This document shows, piece after piece, positions 32,714-40,982 of a stretch of DNA of 64,000 nucleotides; the stretch's first letter is position 1, and each line of letters begins with the position of its first letter. The translations under genes were made by a program, and so were the position numbers. The stretch is from positions 434,001 to 498,000 of the forward strand of contig NZ_JAODPB010000002.1 of NCBI RefSeq assembly GCF_025770735.1. The letters run 5' to 3'. Source of the DNA: Shouchella tritolerans (GTDB lineage: Bacteria; Bacillota; Bacilli; Bacillales; Bacillaceae_D). Below the pieces are notes generated by a model. The model did not search any database and was not told the DNA's origin. It saw nothing but the letters and a program-made list of their open reading frames with translations.

Positions 32714-33127
32714 GTGGCAAACATTGTTTACACATCATCCGCAACAGCACAAGGCGGACGTGAAGGGCATGTAAAATCAGATGATGCAACGATTGACTTA
32801 GACCTTGTCAAACCAGGTTCGAAAAAGGAAGGCTCAAATCCAGAGCAGTTGTTTGCGGCTGGATACGCTTCCTGTTTTGATGGTGCATTGAATTTAATGG
32901 CAGAGAATGCGAAAAAAGAAATTGACTCGACCACAACCGCCCATATCTCTCTCGTTAAAGACCCGTCTGACGGAGGGTTTCAAATAGGCGCTGAGCTTGA
33001 AGTGGTGGTCAAAGGCGTATCTGAGGAAGAAGCACAGGAACTTGTGGAAAAAGCACATGAGTTTTGCCCTTATTCAAAAGCAACACGTGGTAACATCCAA
33101 GTGAAGCTGACTGCGAAAGCAGAATAA
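32714..33127 (+). CDS. ohr: Organic hydroperoxide resistance protein Ohr (OsmC family)
   Basis: Thiol peroxidase that reduces organic and lipid hydroperoxides. The two redox Cys residues are Cys54 in GYASCFDGAL and Cys118 in EFCPYSKATRGN. The conserved N-terminal segment TSSATAQGGREGHVKSDD is present. 137 residues. The start is GTG 32714 after AAAGGAGTG. No OhrR gene is adjacent and I saw no clear OhrR operator upstream. The next gene follows after 15 bases. Confidence 0.92.
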   Translation: MANIVYTSSATAQGGREGHVKSDDATIDLDLVKPGSKKEGSNPEQLFAAGYASCFDGALNLMAENAKKEIDSTTTAHISLVKDPSDGGFQIGAELEVVVKGVSEEEAQELVEKAHEFCPYSKATRGNIQVKLTAKAE

Positions 33128-33142
33128 AAGGAGGGTGACCCA

Positions 33143-33934
33143 TTGTCACTAGCAAAAGATATCGAGCGGTTTAAACAAATCCATTGCGATGACGGCTGTC
33201 TTTCAATTTACTTGCGCACGTCCTTGTCCAGTACGGATCAGCAAAAAGGTGAGTGGAAGATCCGTTTAAAAAATGGGCTAAAAAAACTGGAAGAATACTT
33301 GGAAGCTAGTGAGAATGACACGGAACTCAAAAGTTTTAAGAGACTGAAAAAACTTGCCGAAAAAAACATAAAAGAATTATCGACTAACCTGCCGAAAAGC
33401 ATCGTTTTTATCGGTTCTTCAAGCGGTGACCTATATGTGAAGAAACTGCAAGTCCCTGTAGAAAATGATTTTAGGTGGGAGCACTACCCTGTAGTCGACC
33501 AACTTGAGAACTTAGAAGCAAAATACCCTCTTTCTGGCATCGTTATGATTCAGAAAACAGATGTATTAGCAGTTGAGACAAGTTTAGGGGAAGTAAACGA
33601 TGAATTGCATTATGCTTGGGATGTAGAAGCAGAAGATTGGAAAGAATATATTGGCGCACGTCCTGAAGGCGAGACAGGTGCGGCCCTTCACCGCGAATCG
33701 TACGCAAACCGATTTGATGCCAACCAGCAACGCTGGTTTAAAAAGATTGCCAATAAAATTGAGAAACAAGCAAGAAAGCGGAATTGGCAAACGATTCATG
33801 TCGTTGGCTCACCAGACCAAACGACAGCGTTTGTCAAACAATGTTCGACGGCGGATGTGGCCGTCTTAAAAAAGAATTTGGCTAAGTTAAAAGCACACGA
33901 AATCGTCAGAGAAGTAAATGAATCTGCCGTATAA
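33143..33934 (+). CDS. VLRF1/aeRF1-type release-factor-like protein
   Basis: The 263-residue protein has a helical N-terminus, a central sheet region (PKSIVFIGSSSGDLYVKKL), a segment of about 25 residues around SGIVMIQKTDVLAVETS, and a C-terminal alpha/beta domain with WQTIHVVGSP and a basic KKIANKIEKQARKRNW. This is how bacterial VLRF1-type proteins, related to archaeal and eukaryotic release factor 1, look. They are thought to act on stalled ribosomes. TTG 33143 follows AAGGAGGGTGA. It is 15 bases behind ohr. Family assignment is moderate. Confidence 0.6.
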   Translation: MSLAKDIERFKQIHCDDGCLSIYLRTSLSSTDQQKGEWKIRLKNGLKKLEEYLEASENDTELKSFKRLKKLAEKNIKELSTNLPKSIVFIGSSSGDLYVKKLQVPVENDFRWEHYPVVDQLENLEAKYPLSGIVMIQKTDVLAVETSLGEVNDELHYAWDVEAEDWKEYIGARPEGETGAALHRESYANRFDANQQRWFKKIANKIEKQARKRNWQTIHVVGSPDQTTAFVKQCSTADVAVLKKNLAKLKAHEIVREVNESAV

Positions 33935-33970
33935 GTCTGAGTTCGGCTATCCGACCTTGTCGACAACCCC

Positions 33971-33998
33971 AATCCCTGCTTCACGGAGCAGGGATTTT
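33971..33998 (+). terminator. Terminator of ohr-VLRF1
   Basis: A 10-bp perfect stem (AATCCCTGCT and complement) is followed by TTTT. Confidence 0.85.
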
Positions 33999-34032
33999 AG
34001 CGTGTAAAAATTCGTGAGGCGAAACAAATGTT

Positions 34033-34062
34033 TTGACAAACGAAGAAAATCGTCGCTATAAT
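34033..34062 (+). promoter_or_regulatory. SigA promoter of the MFS exporter, with a 140-base leader
   Basis: TTGACA at 34033-34038 and TATAAT at 34057-34062 with an 18-base spacer. The start codon is about 140 bases downstream; the leader has no recognised riboswitch but could carry attenuation. Confidence 0.75.
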
Positions 34063-34207
34063 CAATGAGTAAAACGCTGTCCGTCCAATTATGCCTTTAC
34101 ATAGTAGCAGTTCCCCTCTCACGTTCATTTCGTATGTCCTCGAAACGATGTTCATTTGCAGGAAAAGAATAGCGACTGTTTAAATTGAATTAAAAGAAGG
34201 GTAAACA

Positions 34208-35596
34208 ATGGAGTCTACACAAATAGAAGAGTCAACGTTTAATAAAAAGCCGCTTGTAGCCGTTATGCTAGTAGGCGCATTTATTGCCATTTTAAACCAA
34301 ACATTGCTGACAACCGCATTGCCACACTTGATGGTCGATTTGCAAATCAATGAAAACAAAGCACAATGGGTTACGACGATTTTCATGCTTGTCAATGGCA
34401 TTATGATTCCGATCAGTGCCTTTTTAATTGAGAAATTTCGAACCCGTTTCTTGTTCTTAACAGCGATGTCGCTTTTCGGCATCGGTACTTTCATTTGCGC
34501 TCTCGCTCCTTCATTTGCTGTTCTTATGAGCGGCCGTGTCATTCAAGCAGCAGGAGCGGGCATTATGATGCCGCTTATGCAAACGGTCTTTTTGTTAATT
34601 TTTCCAGTTGAAAAACGAGGAGCAGCAATGGGGATGGTCGGACTTGTCATTTCATTCGCTCCAGCTATCGGTCCAACATTGTCTGGCTGGCTAGTCGAAA
34701 TGTTTCCGTGGACCATCTTATTCTGGATTTTGATTCCAGTCGTTGTCGTTGATATCATTGCCGCCATTTTTGTTATCCGCAATGTGACAGAATTGCGTTC
34801 GCCAAAGCTTGATCTTTTATCGATTATCCTATCAACGTTTGGATTTGGCGGTTTGTTATTCGGTTTTTCAAATGCTGGGCAAGCTAGTTGGACGAGTCCA
34901 CTTGTGTTTGTTCCACTTGCAATCGGCATTTGTGCACTCGTGATGTTTATCAAAAGGCAGCTGTGGTTAGAACATCCTATACTGGAGTTCCGTGTCTTTA
35001 AATACCGGTTGTTTACATTGACGACTGGAATCGGCATGCTCGTTTTCGTCTCGCTTGTGGGCCCGGCAACGATTTTGCCACTCTTTATTCAAAATATGCA
35101 AGGCCACTCCGCCCTGGAAACAGGGCTGACGATTCTCCCTGGTGCTGTTTTAATGGGTTTGATGTCGCCGATTACCGGCCGTATCTTTGATCGCATCGGC
35201 GCAAGGTCGCTGTCCATCATAGGCATTGCGCTTCTTGTTGCCACGTCACTTTTGTATACGAATTTAAGCGAGTCAACGAGTCTAGTTTATTTAACAGTCG
35301 TTTATGCATTCCGTATGCTCGGGCTCTCGTTAGTGATGATGCCGGTAACAACGGCAGGGCTTAACGTGCTGCCTCGCGAGCTTATTCCACACGGAACAGC
35401 GATGAATAACACGATGCGACAAGTAACTGGCTCCATCGGTACAGCTATTCTCGTAACGATTATGACGGCATCTGCATCGCTTCACACCAATGAAGCGATG
35501 ATCCAAGGAGTCAACAACGCCTTTATCGTAGCAACGGTTTTAAGTTTTATCAGTTTACTGCTCTCTTTCTTCATTAAGAAGCCTTCGGCGGTTTAA
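34208..35596 (+). CDS. MFS drug exporter, DHA2 (EmrB/LmrB) family
   Basis: A membrane transporter with about 14 predicted helices. DHA2 features are visible: LNQTLLTTALPHLMVDL with motif D1 in helix 1, a motif-A-like EKFRTRFLF loop, SGRVIQAAGAGIMMPL in helix 4, and GLVISFAPAIGPTLSGWLVE (motif C) in helix 5. It should pump drugs or antibiotics by proton (or sodium) antiport. LmrB of B. subtilis is a close type, but the substrate is not predictable. AGAAGGG lies before the ATG. Confidence 0.88.
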   Translation: MESTQIEESTFNKKPLVAVMLVGAFIAILNQTLLTTALPHLMVDLQINENKAQWVTTIFMLVNGIMIPISAFLIEKFRTRFLFLTAMSLFGIGTFICALAPSFAVLMSGRVIQAAGAGIMMPLMQTVFLLIFPVEKRGAAMGMVGLVISFAPAIGPTLSGWLVEMFPWTILFWILIPVVVVDIIAAIFVIRNVTELRSPKLDLLSIILSTFGFGGLLFGFSNAGQASWTSPLVFVPLAIGICALVMFIKRQLWLEHPILEFRVFKYRLFTLTTGIGMLVFVSLVGPATILPLFIQNMQGHSALETGLTILPGAVLMGLMSPITGRIFDRIGARSLSIIGIALLVATSLLYTNLSESTSLVYLTVVYAFRMLGLSLVMMPVTTAGLNVLPRELIPHGTAMNNTMRQVTGSIGTAILVTIMTASASLHTNEAMIQGVNNAFIVATVLSFISLLLSFFIKKPSAV

Positions 35597-35689
35597 CGTT
35601 TAAAGGTAGCCGGCTCCCGGGTATGGTTCAATATACGAGATAAGACAGCCATTTGGTCATGGTTGAAATGGAGAAAGGAGCCGGTAAGT

Positions 35690-35887
35690 GTGAAAAAGTA
35701 TACGGTTGTTCCAAATAAGGACGCGACTACATGGTTTTTAAAAGTAGAAGACGTCGCTCCTTATGAAGAGTTTGACAAGCAATCAAAAGCAATTGAAGCA
35801 GGCATGAAGTTGGCAGAGATCAACCGGCCAAGCCAGTTGATGATTTTCGATGAAAACCATGAACAACAGGGAATTCAAACATTTTAG
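35690..35887 (+). CDS. DUF2188-type small protein
   Basis: A 65-residue protein, MKKYTVVPNKDATTWFLKVE, then a helix with SKAIEAGMKLAEINRPSQL and a short strand MIFDENHEQQGIQTF. This strand-helix-strand pattern, with WFLKVE and a late IFDENHE, is that of DUF2188, unknown function. GTG 35690 lies eight bases after AAAGGAG; the frame is open to 35663 without a ribosome site. Repeat copy D follows. Confidence 0.75.
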   Translation: MKKYTVVPNKDATTWFLKVEDVAPYEEFDKQSKAIEAGMKLAEINRPSQLMIFDENHEQQGIQTF

Positions 35888-35898
35888 TGTCCAAAATG

Positions 35899-35960
35899 GA
35901 TATCCACCACCTCAGACTGATAGAAAACGGTTGTCAGTCGAGGCATACTAGCGAAGGAAG
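35899..35960 (+). repeat. Dispersed repeat element, partial copy D
   Basis: CTCAGACTGATAGAAAACGG at 35911-35930 and the following TTGTCAGTCGAGG match the left half of the family. The right half is not recognisable in the next 100 bases. Confidence 0.6.
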
Positions 35961-36075
35961 GGACGCAAGAGATCGACGCGTCGTCATGCTAGAAAAGGGA
36001 TTTCGTATACGGTTCCACACGTTCAAGTAGTAGGTGGAGAACGCCGAGAGCGAATGGACTGGTTAAAGGAACCTA

Positions 36076-36108
36076 AGAGAGGGCTGTCTCTTGTGACAAG
36101 CCCTCTCT
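36076..36108. terminator. Hairpin between convergent genes
   Basis: A 10-bp stem (AGAGAGGGCT and complement) lies before the end of the minus-strand membrane protein. T-tracts are weak on both sides. Confidence 0.5.
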
Positions 36109-36111
36109 TCA

Positions 36112-36468
36112 TTATGCACTTTTGGAGAGCTTCCATGCTGGAATAAGGGAATGGAAACGGAAAAAGAAACTCACTATCATATGGATAATGACATAAATAG
36201 CCAGTGTCAGCCCATAGGTCAGCAACCACACTGGCCATGTGCTTTTTAAGAACAAAAATAGCAGCGTCATGCCGACGGGGAATGGAGTGACGATAATGAG
36301 CCACATCGGCGAACGGAGCTTTTCAACCACTGCTCCTAACACGACAACACTAGCTCCAATGAAAAGGGGATGCCAGATTGCTAGAGCTTGCTCCAAGAAG
36401 AAATCGCCAAGAAAGTAAGCAAAACTAGTAAGAAGAATGGCTGTGAGTAGACTGATTATGTAAGGCAA
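36112..36468 (-). CDS. Four-helix membrane protein of unknown function
   Basis: The 118-residue protein begins MPYIISLLTAILLTSFAYFL and has four hydrophobic helices, the second near FIGASVVVLGAVVE, the third near PFPVGMTLLFLFL and the last YVIIHMIVSFFF. It ends with a basic tail. Overall size and spacing recall DUF2512/YndM-type proteins, but I could not confirm the family. TTG 36468 is chosen because AGGAGGG lies seven bases upstream; the frame is open to 36528 without a ribosome site. Confidence 0.65.
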   Translation of the reverse strand: MPYIISLLTAILLTSFAYFLGDFFLEQALAIWHPLFIGASVVVLGAVVEKLRSPMWLIIVTPFPVGMTLLFLFLKSTWPVWLLTYGLTLAIYVIIHMIVSFFFRFHSLIPAWKLSKSA

Positions 36469-36545
36469 CGTGATCCCTCCTGAAGAGTTTCCTACGATTA
36501 GTTTAGTACAATCGTCTGATTGCGTCACGAATAATTTAAATGAGC

Positions 36546-36574
36546 GTGATAAGCGAACGTATGTGTGTTATGAT
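36546..36574 (+). promoter_or_regulatory. Promoter with embedded LexA (SOS) box for the ydjM-like gene
   Basis: CGAACGTATGTGTG at 36554-36567 matches the Bacillus LexA consensus CGAACRNRYGTTYG at 13 of 14 positions. It sits between a weak -35 (GTGATA, 36546-36551) and TATGAT (36569-36574) with a 17-base spacer, a position where a repressor would block RNA polymerase. Confidence 0.65.
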
Positions 36575-36615
36575 GGAGGGGCACTTGATGCAACAAATAC
36601 ATAAAGGAGTCAATG

Positions 36616-37089
36616 ATGACAGGAAAAACCCATATGATTGGCGGCGTAGTAGCATGCCAAGCGATGGACACGATCGTTTTCTCAGGAGCCCATGGGTGGG
36701 CTTACTATGCGGCTGGGCTTGTCGGTGCCGTCTTGCCTGATATATGTCATACCCATTCCAAAATCGGCAGGAGATTTCCGGTATTGTCGAAAACGATTGC
36801 CGCTATTTTTGGCCATCGCACATTTACACATAGTTTGCTGTTTCTACTGCTGGCAAGCATTGTCTTGCGCTGGCTGTTCCCGGAAAACGAGGCTGTGCAA
36901 ACAGGCGTGTTAATAGGAATCGCTTCTCATTATTTGCTCGATGCTTTAACGGTACGGGGAATTCGCTTTTTTTACCCTGCCAACATACGTGTCCGCATTG
37001 CTCGGATTCGTACTGGAAGCTGGCTTGAGACCGTTGTGCTTGTTGCCTTAACAGCCGCAATAGGGTGGTTTTACTGGGGGCCCGTTTAA
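36616..37089 (+). CDS. YdjM-type membrane-bound metal-dependent hydrolase (DUF457)
   Basis: The YdjM/YfhP family has a start TGKTHMIGG, the motif GAVLPDICHTHSKIGRR, HRTFTHSL in the middle, and SHYLLDALTVRGIRFFYP, all present here. These His/Asp motifs are like membrane-embedded metal hydrolases and often occur with DNA-damage regulation; E. coli ydjM is LexA-controlled. 157 residues with four membrane helices. ATG 36616 is favoured over 36613 by spacing from AAAGGAG. The upstream LexA-like box suggests induction by DNA damage. Confidence 0.85.
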   Translation: MTGKTHMIGGVVACQAMDTIVFSGAHGWAYYAAGLVGAVLPDICHTHSKIGRRFPVLSKTIAAIFGHRTFTHSLLFLLLASIVLRWLFPENEAVQTGVLIGIASHYLLDALTVRGIRFFYPANIRVRIARIRTGSWLETVVLVALTAAIGWFYWGPV

Positions 37090-37113
37090 TCGCCCGCGCA
37101 TAAATGACTCATT

Positions 37114-37156
37114 CTCCTCTCATACTAGGAAGATCGACTAGTTGAGAGGAGTTTTT
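37114..37156 (+). terminator. Terminator-like hairpin containing the ribosome site of the next gene
   Basis: CTCCTCTCAtACTAG at 37114-37128 pairs with CTAGTTGAGAGGAG ending at about 37151, followed by TTTTT. The 3' arm is also the Shine-Dalgarno sequence of the deacetylase at 37160. It may end ydjM transcripts, and on any read-through RNA it would hide the ribosome site. Confidence 0.65.
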
Positions 37157-37159
37157 CAC

Positions 37160-37939
37160 GTGAGCAAGAATTGGCTAACAGTTGTTGTGTTTATTTGCGT
37201 TAGTTCACTTCTTTTTGGCGGAGGATTTAGCGAGGCCATTTCTTATCGAGCGGTTGAAGAGGATGGTGGTAAGATAAAGCGCCCGGCTCTTGTGCAGACA
37301 ACTGCCCTTACACAGATCCAACGTGAAAAAATTCAATTTCAAGGGCCAGATGACGAAAAAAGGCTCGCGTTAACATTTGACGACGGTCCTGATCCCGTTT
37401 ACACAGAACGTCTACTTGATTTATTAAAGGAAGAGGATATCAAAGCGACTTTTTTTGTACTAGGCTATAAAGCAAAGCAACATCCGTCGCTCTTAAAACG
37501 AATGGTCGCGGAAGGGCATAGCATCGGCAATCACAGCTTTACCCATCAAGAGTTGACCAAGCTTGAACAAAGCGAGGTGCTAGACGAAGTGGAACAGACA
37601 CAAGCGGTCATTGAAGAAGCGACTGGCGTCACTACCGATTTGGTGAGGGCCCCCTATGGGAGCGTGAATGACATGGTTGTCAAAACACTCACAACAAACA
37701 GTTACCACCTAATTGGTTGGAGCATTGATTCATTAGATTGGCAATACCAACTGCCATTTTCGATTGCGATGAATGTAGTCGAGGATGCCCATTCTGGCGG
37801 GATTATCCTTCATCATGACGGCACGGCTACAAGCTACCAACTGTTTGAGGATCTACCAGCAGAAATTGAATGGTTGAAAGAAAAAGGCTATACATTTGTA
37901 ACAGTCCCCGAATTGTTGCATTTGCCCGAAGCAAGTTAA
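37160..37939 (+). CDS. Exported polysaccharide deacetylase (NodB domain), paralogue 2
   Basis: A signal or anchor helix covers about residues 4-24. The NodB domain has TFDDGPDP, IGNHSFTHQELT, VRAPYGSVND, SIDSLDWQY and ILHHDGT. The Arg-Pro-Pro-Tyr-Gly motif of typical members is RAPYG here, a small change next to a catalytic Arg. It resembles the protein at 4555-5331 in length (259 residues) and layout. GTG 37160 follows GAGAGGAG, which lies in a hairpin. Substrate unknown; peptidoglycan is the usual one for Bacillus paralogues. Confidence 0.85.
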   Translation: MSKNWLTVVVFICVSSLLFGGGFSEAISYRAVEEDGGKIKRPALVQTTALTQIQREKIQFQGPDDEKRLALTFDDGPDPVYTERLLDLLKEEDIKATFFVLGYKAKQHPSLLKRMVAEGHSIGNHSFTHQELTKLEQSEVLDEVEQTQAVIEEATGVTTDLVRAPYGSVNDMVVKTLTTNSYHLIGWSIDSLDWQYQLPFSIAMNVVEDAHSGGIILHHDGTATSYQLFEDLPAEIEWLKEKGYTFVTVPELLHLPEAS

Positions 37940-38031
37940 GCCATTGGCTCGACTTGCTTTTTGTTATTTTTGGAGGTTGTTCAGCAAAGGGGCAACGGAG
38001 GCAAGCATTTTAGTTTTTGTTTTGCGCAAAT

Positions 38032-38060
38032 GTATAACCTTTCCAGTAAATGGGGACACT
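38032..38060 (+). promoter_or_regulatory. SigF promoter of dacF
   Basis: GTATA at 38032-38036, a 15-base spacer and GGGGACACT at 38052-38060 match the SigF consensus GYATA-N15-GGNNANANT at every defined base. B. subtilis dacF is also SigF dependent. Confidence 0.8.
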
Positions 38061-38104
38061 AGCAAATAGTTTTTTTATGATGACGGCCTAGTGGAGGGAA
38101 AAAC

Positions 38105-39271
38105 ATGAAAAGAAAATGGAACGTATGGATGCTCTTGTTTGTTTTGTTGTTTGCATGCACTGGTGAAGCAGCGTTTGCCAAAGAAAAGGAAATGCCTCAG
38201 TTAGCTGAAAATGCCGCGTCCGCGATATTAATTGAACGGGATACAGGCGAAGTATTGTTTGAAAAAGATAGCGACAACATGCTTCCTCCAGCTAGCATGA
38301 CGAAAATCATGACCATGCTGCTTATTATGGAAGCGATTGAAGAAGGCACGATTAAGTACGAGGATATGGTGACCGTTAGCGAGAATGCCGCATCCATGGG
38401 CGGATCGCAAGTCTTTTTAGAACCTGGAGAAGAAATGAGTGTTGATGACTTATTGAAAGCCATTGCCATAGCTTCTGGGAATGATGCAGCGGTAGCGATG
38501 GCTGAACATATTGGCGGCACCGAGCAGGAGTTTGTAAAAATGATGAATGCGAAAGCAGCCGAGCTTGGTTTGGAAAATACACAGTTCCAAAATCCGAATG
38601 GCTTGCCTGAAGCAGATCATTACTCTTCTGCTCATGATTTAGCCGTTATGGCGAAAGAACTGCTTAAATACGAAAACATCACTTCTTATACAGGGATATA
38701 CGAAGATTATTTACGCAAAGGTACCGATAAGGAGTTCTGGCTAGTAAACACGAATAAGCTCGTCAAGTTCTACCCTGGCGTCGACGGTTTGAAAACTGGG
38801 TTTACACAAGAAGCGAAGTATGGGTTGACGGCAACAGCAGAGAAGAACGGGATGCGAGTCATTGCCGTCGTTATGGGGGCGGAAACGCCGAAAGAGCGAA
38901 ATGCTTCCATAACGAATATGCTTGACTATTCATATAGCCAATATTCAACGAAGCGGTTGCATGAGCGAGGAGACCTTATTGGGGAAGTCCCGGTTATAAA
39001 AGGTAAGGACAGGCATGTACAAGCAATCACGCCTGAGCCTGTTTCATTGCTGTTGAAAAAAGGCACGAAGCTTGATGAGATTGAGACGGCGATCGAGCTT
39101 TTTGAAAACGTGGAAGCACCTGTCTCAAAAGGGGATACAGTTGGCCAGCTTATTATTGTAAAAGATGGCGAAACACTCTCAAGAACGGACCTTGTGGCAG
39201 CAGAAGATGTAGAAAACGCTTCGTGGTGGACGCTATTTAAACGGATGCTGTCATCATTTGCTGGAAAATAG
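38105..39271 (+). CDS. dacF: Sporulation D-alanyl-D-alanine carboxypeptidase DacF
   Basis: A low-molecular-weight penicillin-binding protein that trims peptidoglycan stem peptides and sets cortex cross-linking. The secretory signal covers residues 1-25. The active-site motifs are Ser64-x-x-Lys67 in PPASMTKIM, Ser124-Gly-Asn in ASGNDAAV and Lys-Thr-Gly in GLKTGFT. A C-terminal beta domain and amphipathic membrane-binding helix (WWTLFKRMLSSFAG) follow. 388 residues. It lies just upstream of spoIIAA as in B. subtilis, where dacF transcripts read into spoIIA. Confidence 0.93.
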   Translation: MKRKWNVWMLLFVLLFACTGEAAFAKEKEMPQLAENAASAILIERDTGEVLFEKDSDNMLPPASMTKIMTMLLIMEAIEEGTIKYEDMVTVSENAASMGGSQVFLEPGEEMSVDDLLKAIAIASGNDAAVAMAEHIGGTEQEFVKMMNAKAAELGLENTQFQNPNGLPEADHYSSAHDLAVMAKELLKYENITSYTGIYEDYLRKGTDKEFWLVNTNKLVKFYPGVDGLKTGFTQEAKYGLTATAEKNGMRVIAVVMGAETPKERNASITNMLDYSYSQYSTKRLHERGDLIGEVPVIKGKDRHVQAITPEPVSLLLKKGTKLDEIETAIELFENVEAPVSKGDTVGQLIIVKDGETLSRTDLVAAEDVENASWWTLFKRMLSSFAGK

Positions 39272-39294
39272 CTAATCGCAAAGGAAAAGCAAAC

Positions 39295-39345
39295 TTCGCC
39301 ACTAGTTTTGTCATGTACAAGGAATCTGTCATTTTGCAGGCGAAT
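39295..39345 (+). promoter_or_regulatory. SigH promoter and candidate Spo0A box of the spoIIA operon
   Basis: AGGAATC at 39320-39326, 12 bases, then GGCGAAT at 39339-39345 fits the SigH pattern (RNAGGAWWW, RNNGAAT). TTCGCCA at 39295-39301 is the complement of TGGCGAA, fitting the Spo0A box TGNCGAA. In B. subtilis, Spo0A-P and SigH drive spoIIA. Confidence 0.65.
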
Positions 39346-39377
39346 GAATTACTAGCAAAACGACGGAGGTGCAGTTT

Positions 39378-39722
39378 GTGAACTTAAAAATCGGATTGGA
39401 GCAAAAGGAGCATGTGTTGTTGGTTCGGCTTGAAGGGGAACTGGACCATCATTCTGCCAAAGAATTGCGCAGCCAAATAGAAGCGCGGCTAGAAAACATC
39501 CAGCATATTGTGCTGAATTTGGCTGAGCTGTCTTTTATGGACAGTTCCGGGCTTGGCGTGATACTGGGGAGGTATAAACAAATTAAGGCAAATGGCGGCG
39601 AAATGGTCGTATGCGCGATTTCGCCAACGATCGAGCGGCTGTTTGAGATGTCCGGCCTTTTTAAAATTATCCGTTTGGAAGAAAGCGAACGATTCGCATT
39701 GCAAAAACTGGGGGTGGCATAA
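39378..39722 (+). CDS. spoIIAA: Anti-anti-sigma factor SpoIIAA
   Basis: STAS-domain protein whose unphosphorylated form binds SpoIIAB and frees SigF in the forespore. The phosphorylation site is in [16 protein letters not shown] (Ser56/Ser57). GTG 39378 is selected because GGAGG ends eight bases upstream; GTG 39369 overlaps the ribosome site. 114 residues. First gene of spoIIAA-AB-sigF. Confidence 0.95.
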   Translation: MNLKIGLEQKEHVLLVRLEGELDHHSAKELRSQIEARLENIQHIVLNLAELSFMDSSGLGVILGRYKQIKANGGEMVVCAISPTIERLFEMSGLFKIIRLEESERFALQKLGVA

Positions 39723-39723
39723 A

Positions 39724-40164
39724 GTGGCCAATAAAATGAATGTAGCGTTTTCGGCTTTAAGTGAAAATGAATCTTTTGCCCGAGTGACAGTCAGTGCCTT
39801 TATTGCCCAACTTGATCCGACGATGGAGGAATTAACGGAAATTAAGACGATTGTATCAGAGGCGGTCACCAATGCGATTATCCATGGATACGAGAATGAT
39901 CCGAATGGGCAAGTCTATATTACAGCTGAACTGAAGGACCGTGAACTCGAACTCATTATCCGCGATGAAGGGGTAGGCATTTCAGACTTAGATGAAGCAA
40001 GACAACCGCTCTACACCTCGAAACCAGAACTCGAGCGCTCTGGAATGGGATTCACGATTATGGAAAATTTTTGCCAAGAGATGAAGGTAATTTCCGAACC
40101 AATGATCGGCACAACCGTTTATTTGAAAAAACAGCTGGCCACGACGAAAGCAATGTGCAGATAA
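39724..40164 (+). CDS. spoIIAB: Anti-sigma F factor / serine kinase SpoIIAB
   Basis: GHKL-fold kinase that binds SigF or phosphorylates SpoIIAA. The N-box [14 protein letters not shown] and G1 box [20 protein letters not shown] are intact, followed by [11 protein letters not shown] (G2). GTG 39724 gives [20 protein letters not shown], like B. subtilis SpoIIAB, with GGGGGTGG upstream. The long open frame back to 39592 lies inside spoIIAA and is not used. 146 residues. Confidence 0.95.
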   Translation: MANKMNVAFSALSENESFARVTVSAFIAQLDPTMEELTEIKTIVSEAVTNAIIHGYENDPNGQVYITAELKDRELELIIRDEGVGISDLDEARQPLYTSKPELERSGMGFTIMENFCQEMKVISEPMIGTTVYLKKQLATTKAMCR

Positions 40165-40176
40165 GGGGTCTTGCTT

Positions 40177-40941
40177 ATGAGTGCAGAGGTGAAAAACGGC
40201 GGCAAAAAAAAGCCACTATCCGATAAACAAGTAAAAGAGCTTATTGCAAAAAGCCAGGAAGGTGACACAGAAGCACGGGATTCGATCGTCAACCATAACA
40301 CACGTCTCGTCTGGTCTGTTGTTCAGCGTTTTTTGAATCGCGGTTATGAAGCAGACGACCTTTTTCAAATTGGCTGCATTGGTTTAATAAAGTCCGTCGA
40401 TAAATTTGACCTTTCCTACGATGTGAAGTTCTCCACGTATGCTGTTCCAATGATTATCGGTGAAATCCAACGGTTTCTGCGGGACGATGGTACGGTGAAA
40501 GTCAGTCGGTCTATTAAAGAATTAAGCAATAAAATTCGCAAAGCAAAGGACGAACTGACGAAAACGTTGCGCCGGGCACCAACCATTAATGAGATCGCTG
40601 AGCATTTAGGCGTGACGCCTGAAGAAATCGTATTTGCCGGAGACGCCAACCGGAGCTTGTCTTCAATCCATGAAACGGTCTATGAAAATGACGGCGATCC
40701 AATTACACTTCTAGATCAAATTGCCGACCACTCACAAGTCAAGTGGTTTGACAAGATCGCTTTAAAAGAAGCCATTTGCGACCTTGGCGAAAGGGAGCGG
40801 CTGATTGTGTATTTGCGTTATTATAAGGATCAAACACAATCAGAAGTGGCTGAACGCTTAGGCATTTCGCAAGTGCAAGTTTCTCGGCTTGAGAAAAAAA
40901 TATTGGAACAAATGAAAGAAACAATGTCAGACGCCACTTAA
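40177..40941 (+). CDS. sigF: RNA polymerase sigma factor SigF
   Basis: First forespore-specific sigma factor. Region 2 includes LVWSVVQRFLNRGYEADDLFQIGCIGL and FSTYAVPMIIGEIQRFLRDD as overlapping parts; region 3 follows; region 4 ends with TQSEVAERLGISQVQVSRLE, the -35-binding helix-turn-helix. 254 residues from ATG 40177, with AAGGGG upstream. It is held inactive by SpoIIAB from the gene before it. Confidence 0.96.
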   Translation: MSAEVKNGGKKKPLSDKQVKELIAKSQEGDTEARDSIVNHNTRLVWSVVQRFLNRGYEADDLFQIGCIGLIKSVDKFDLSYDVKFSTYAVPMIIGEIQRFLRDDGTVKVSRSIKELSNKIRKAKDELTKTLRRAPTINEIAEHLGVTPEEIVFAGDANRSLSSIHETVYENDGDPITLLDQIADHSQVKWFDKIALKEAICDLGERERLIVYLRYYKDQTQSEVAERLGISQVQVSRLEKKILEQMKETMSDAT

Positions 40942-40942
40942 A

Positions 40943-40982
40943 AAAGCAAGCTCAAAGGTTTAGGAGCTTGCTTTCTTTTTTG
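40943..40982 (+). terminator. Terminator of the spoIIA operon
   Basis: An 11-bp perfect stem (AAAGCAAGCTC and complement) is followed by CTTTTTTTG. Confidence 0.92.

Noticed and set aside
39592-39723. Long N-terminal extension of SpoIIAB
   Set aside because: It is the wrong frame of spoIIAA; GTG 39724 has a ribosome site and gives the standard start.
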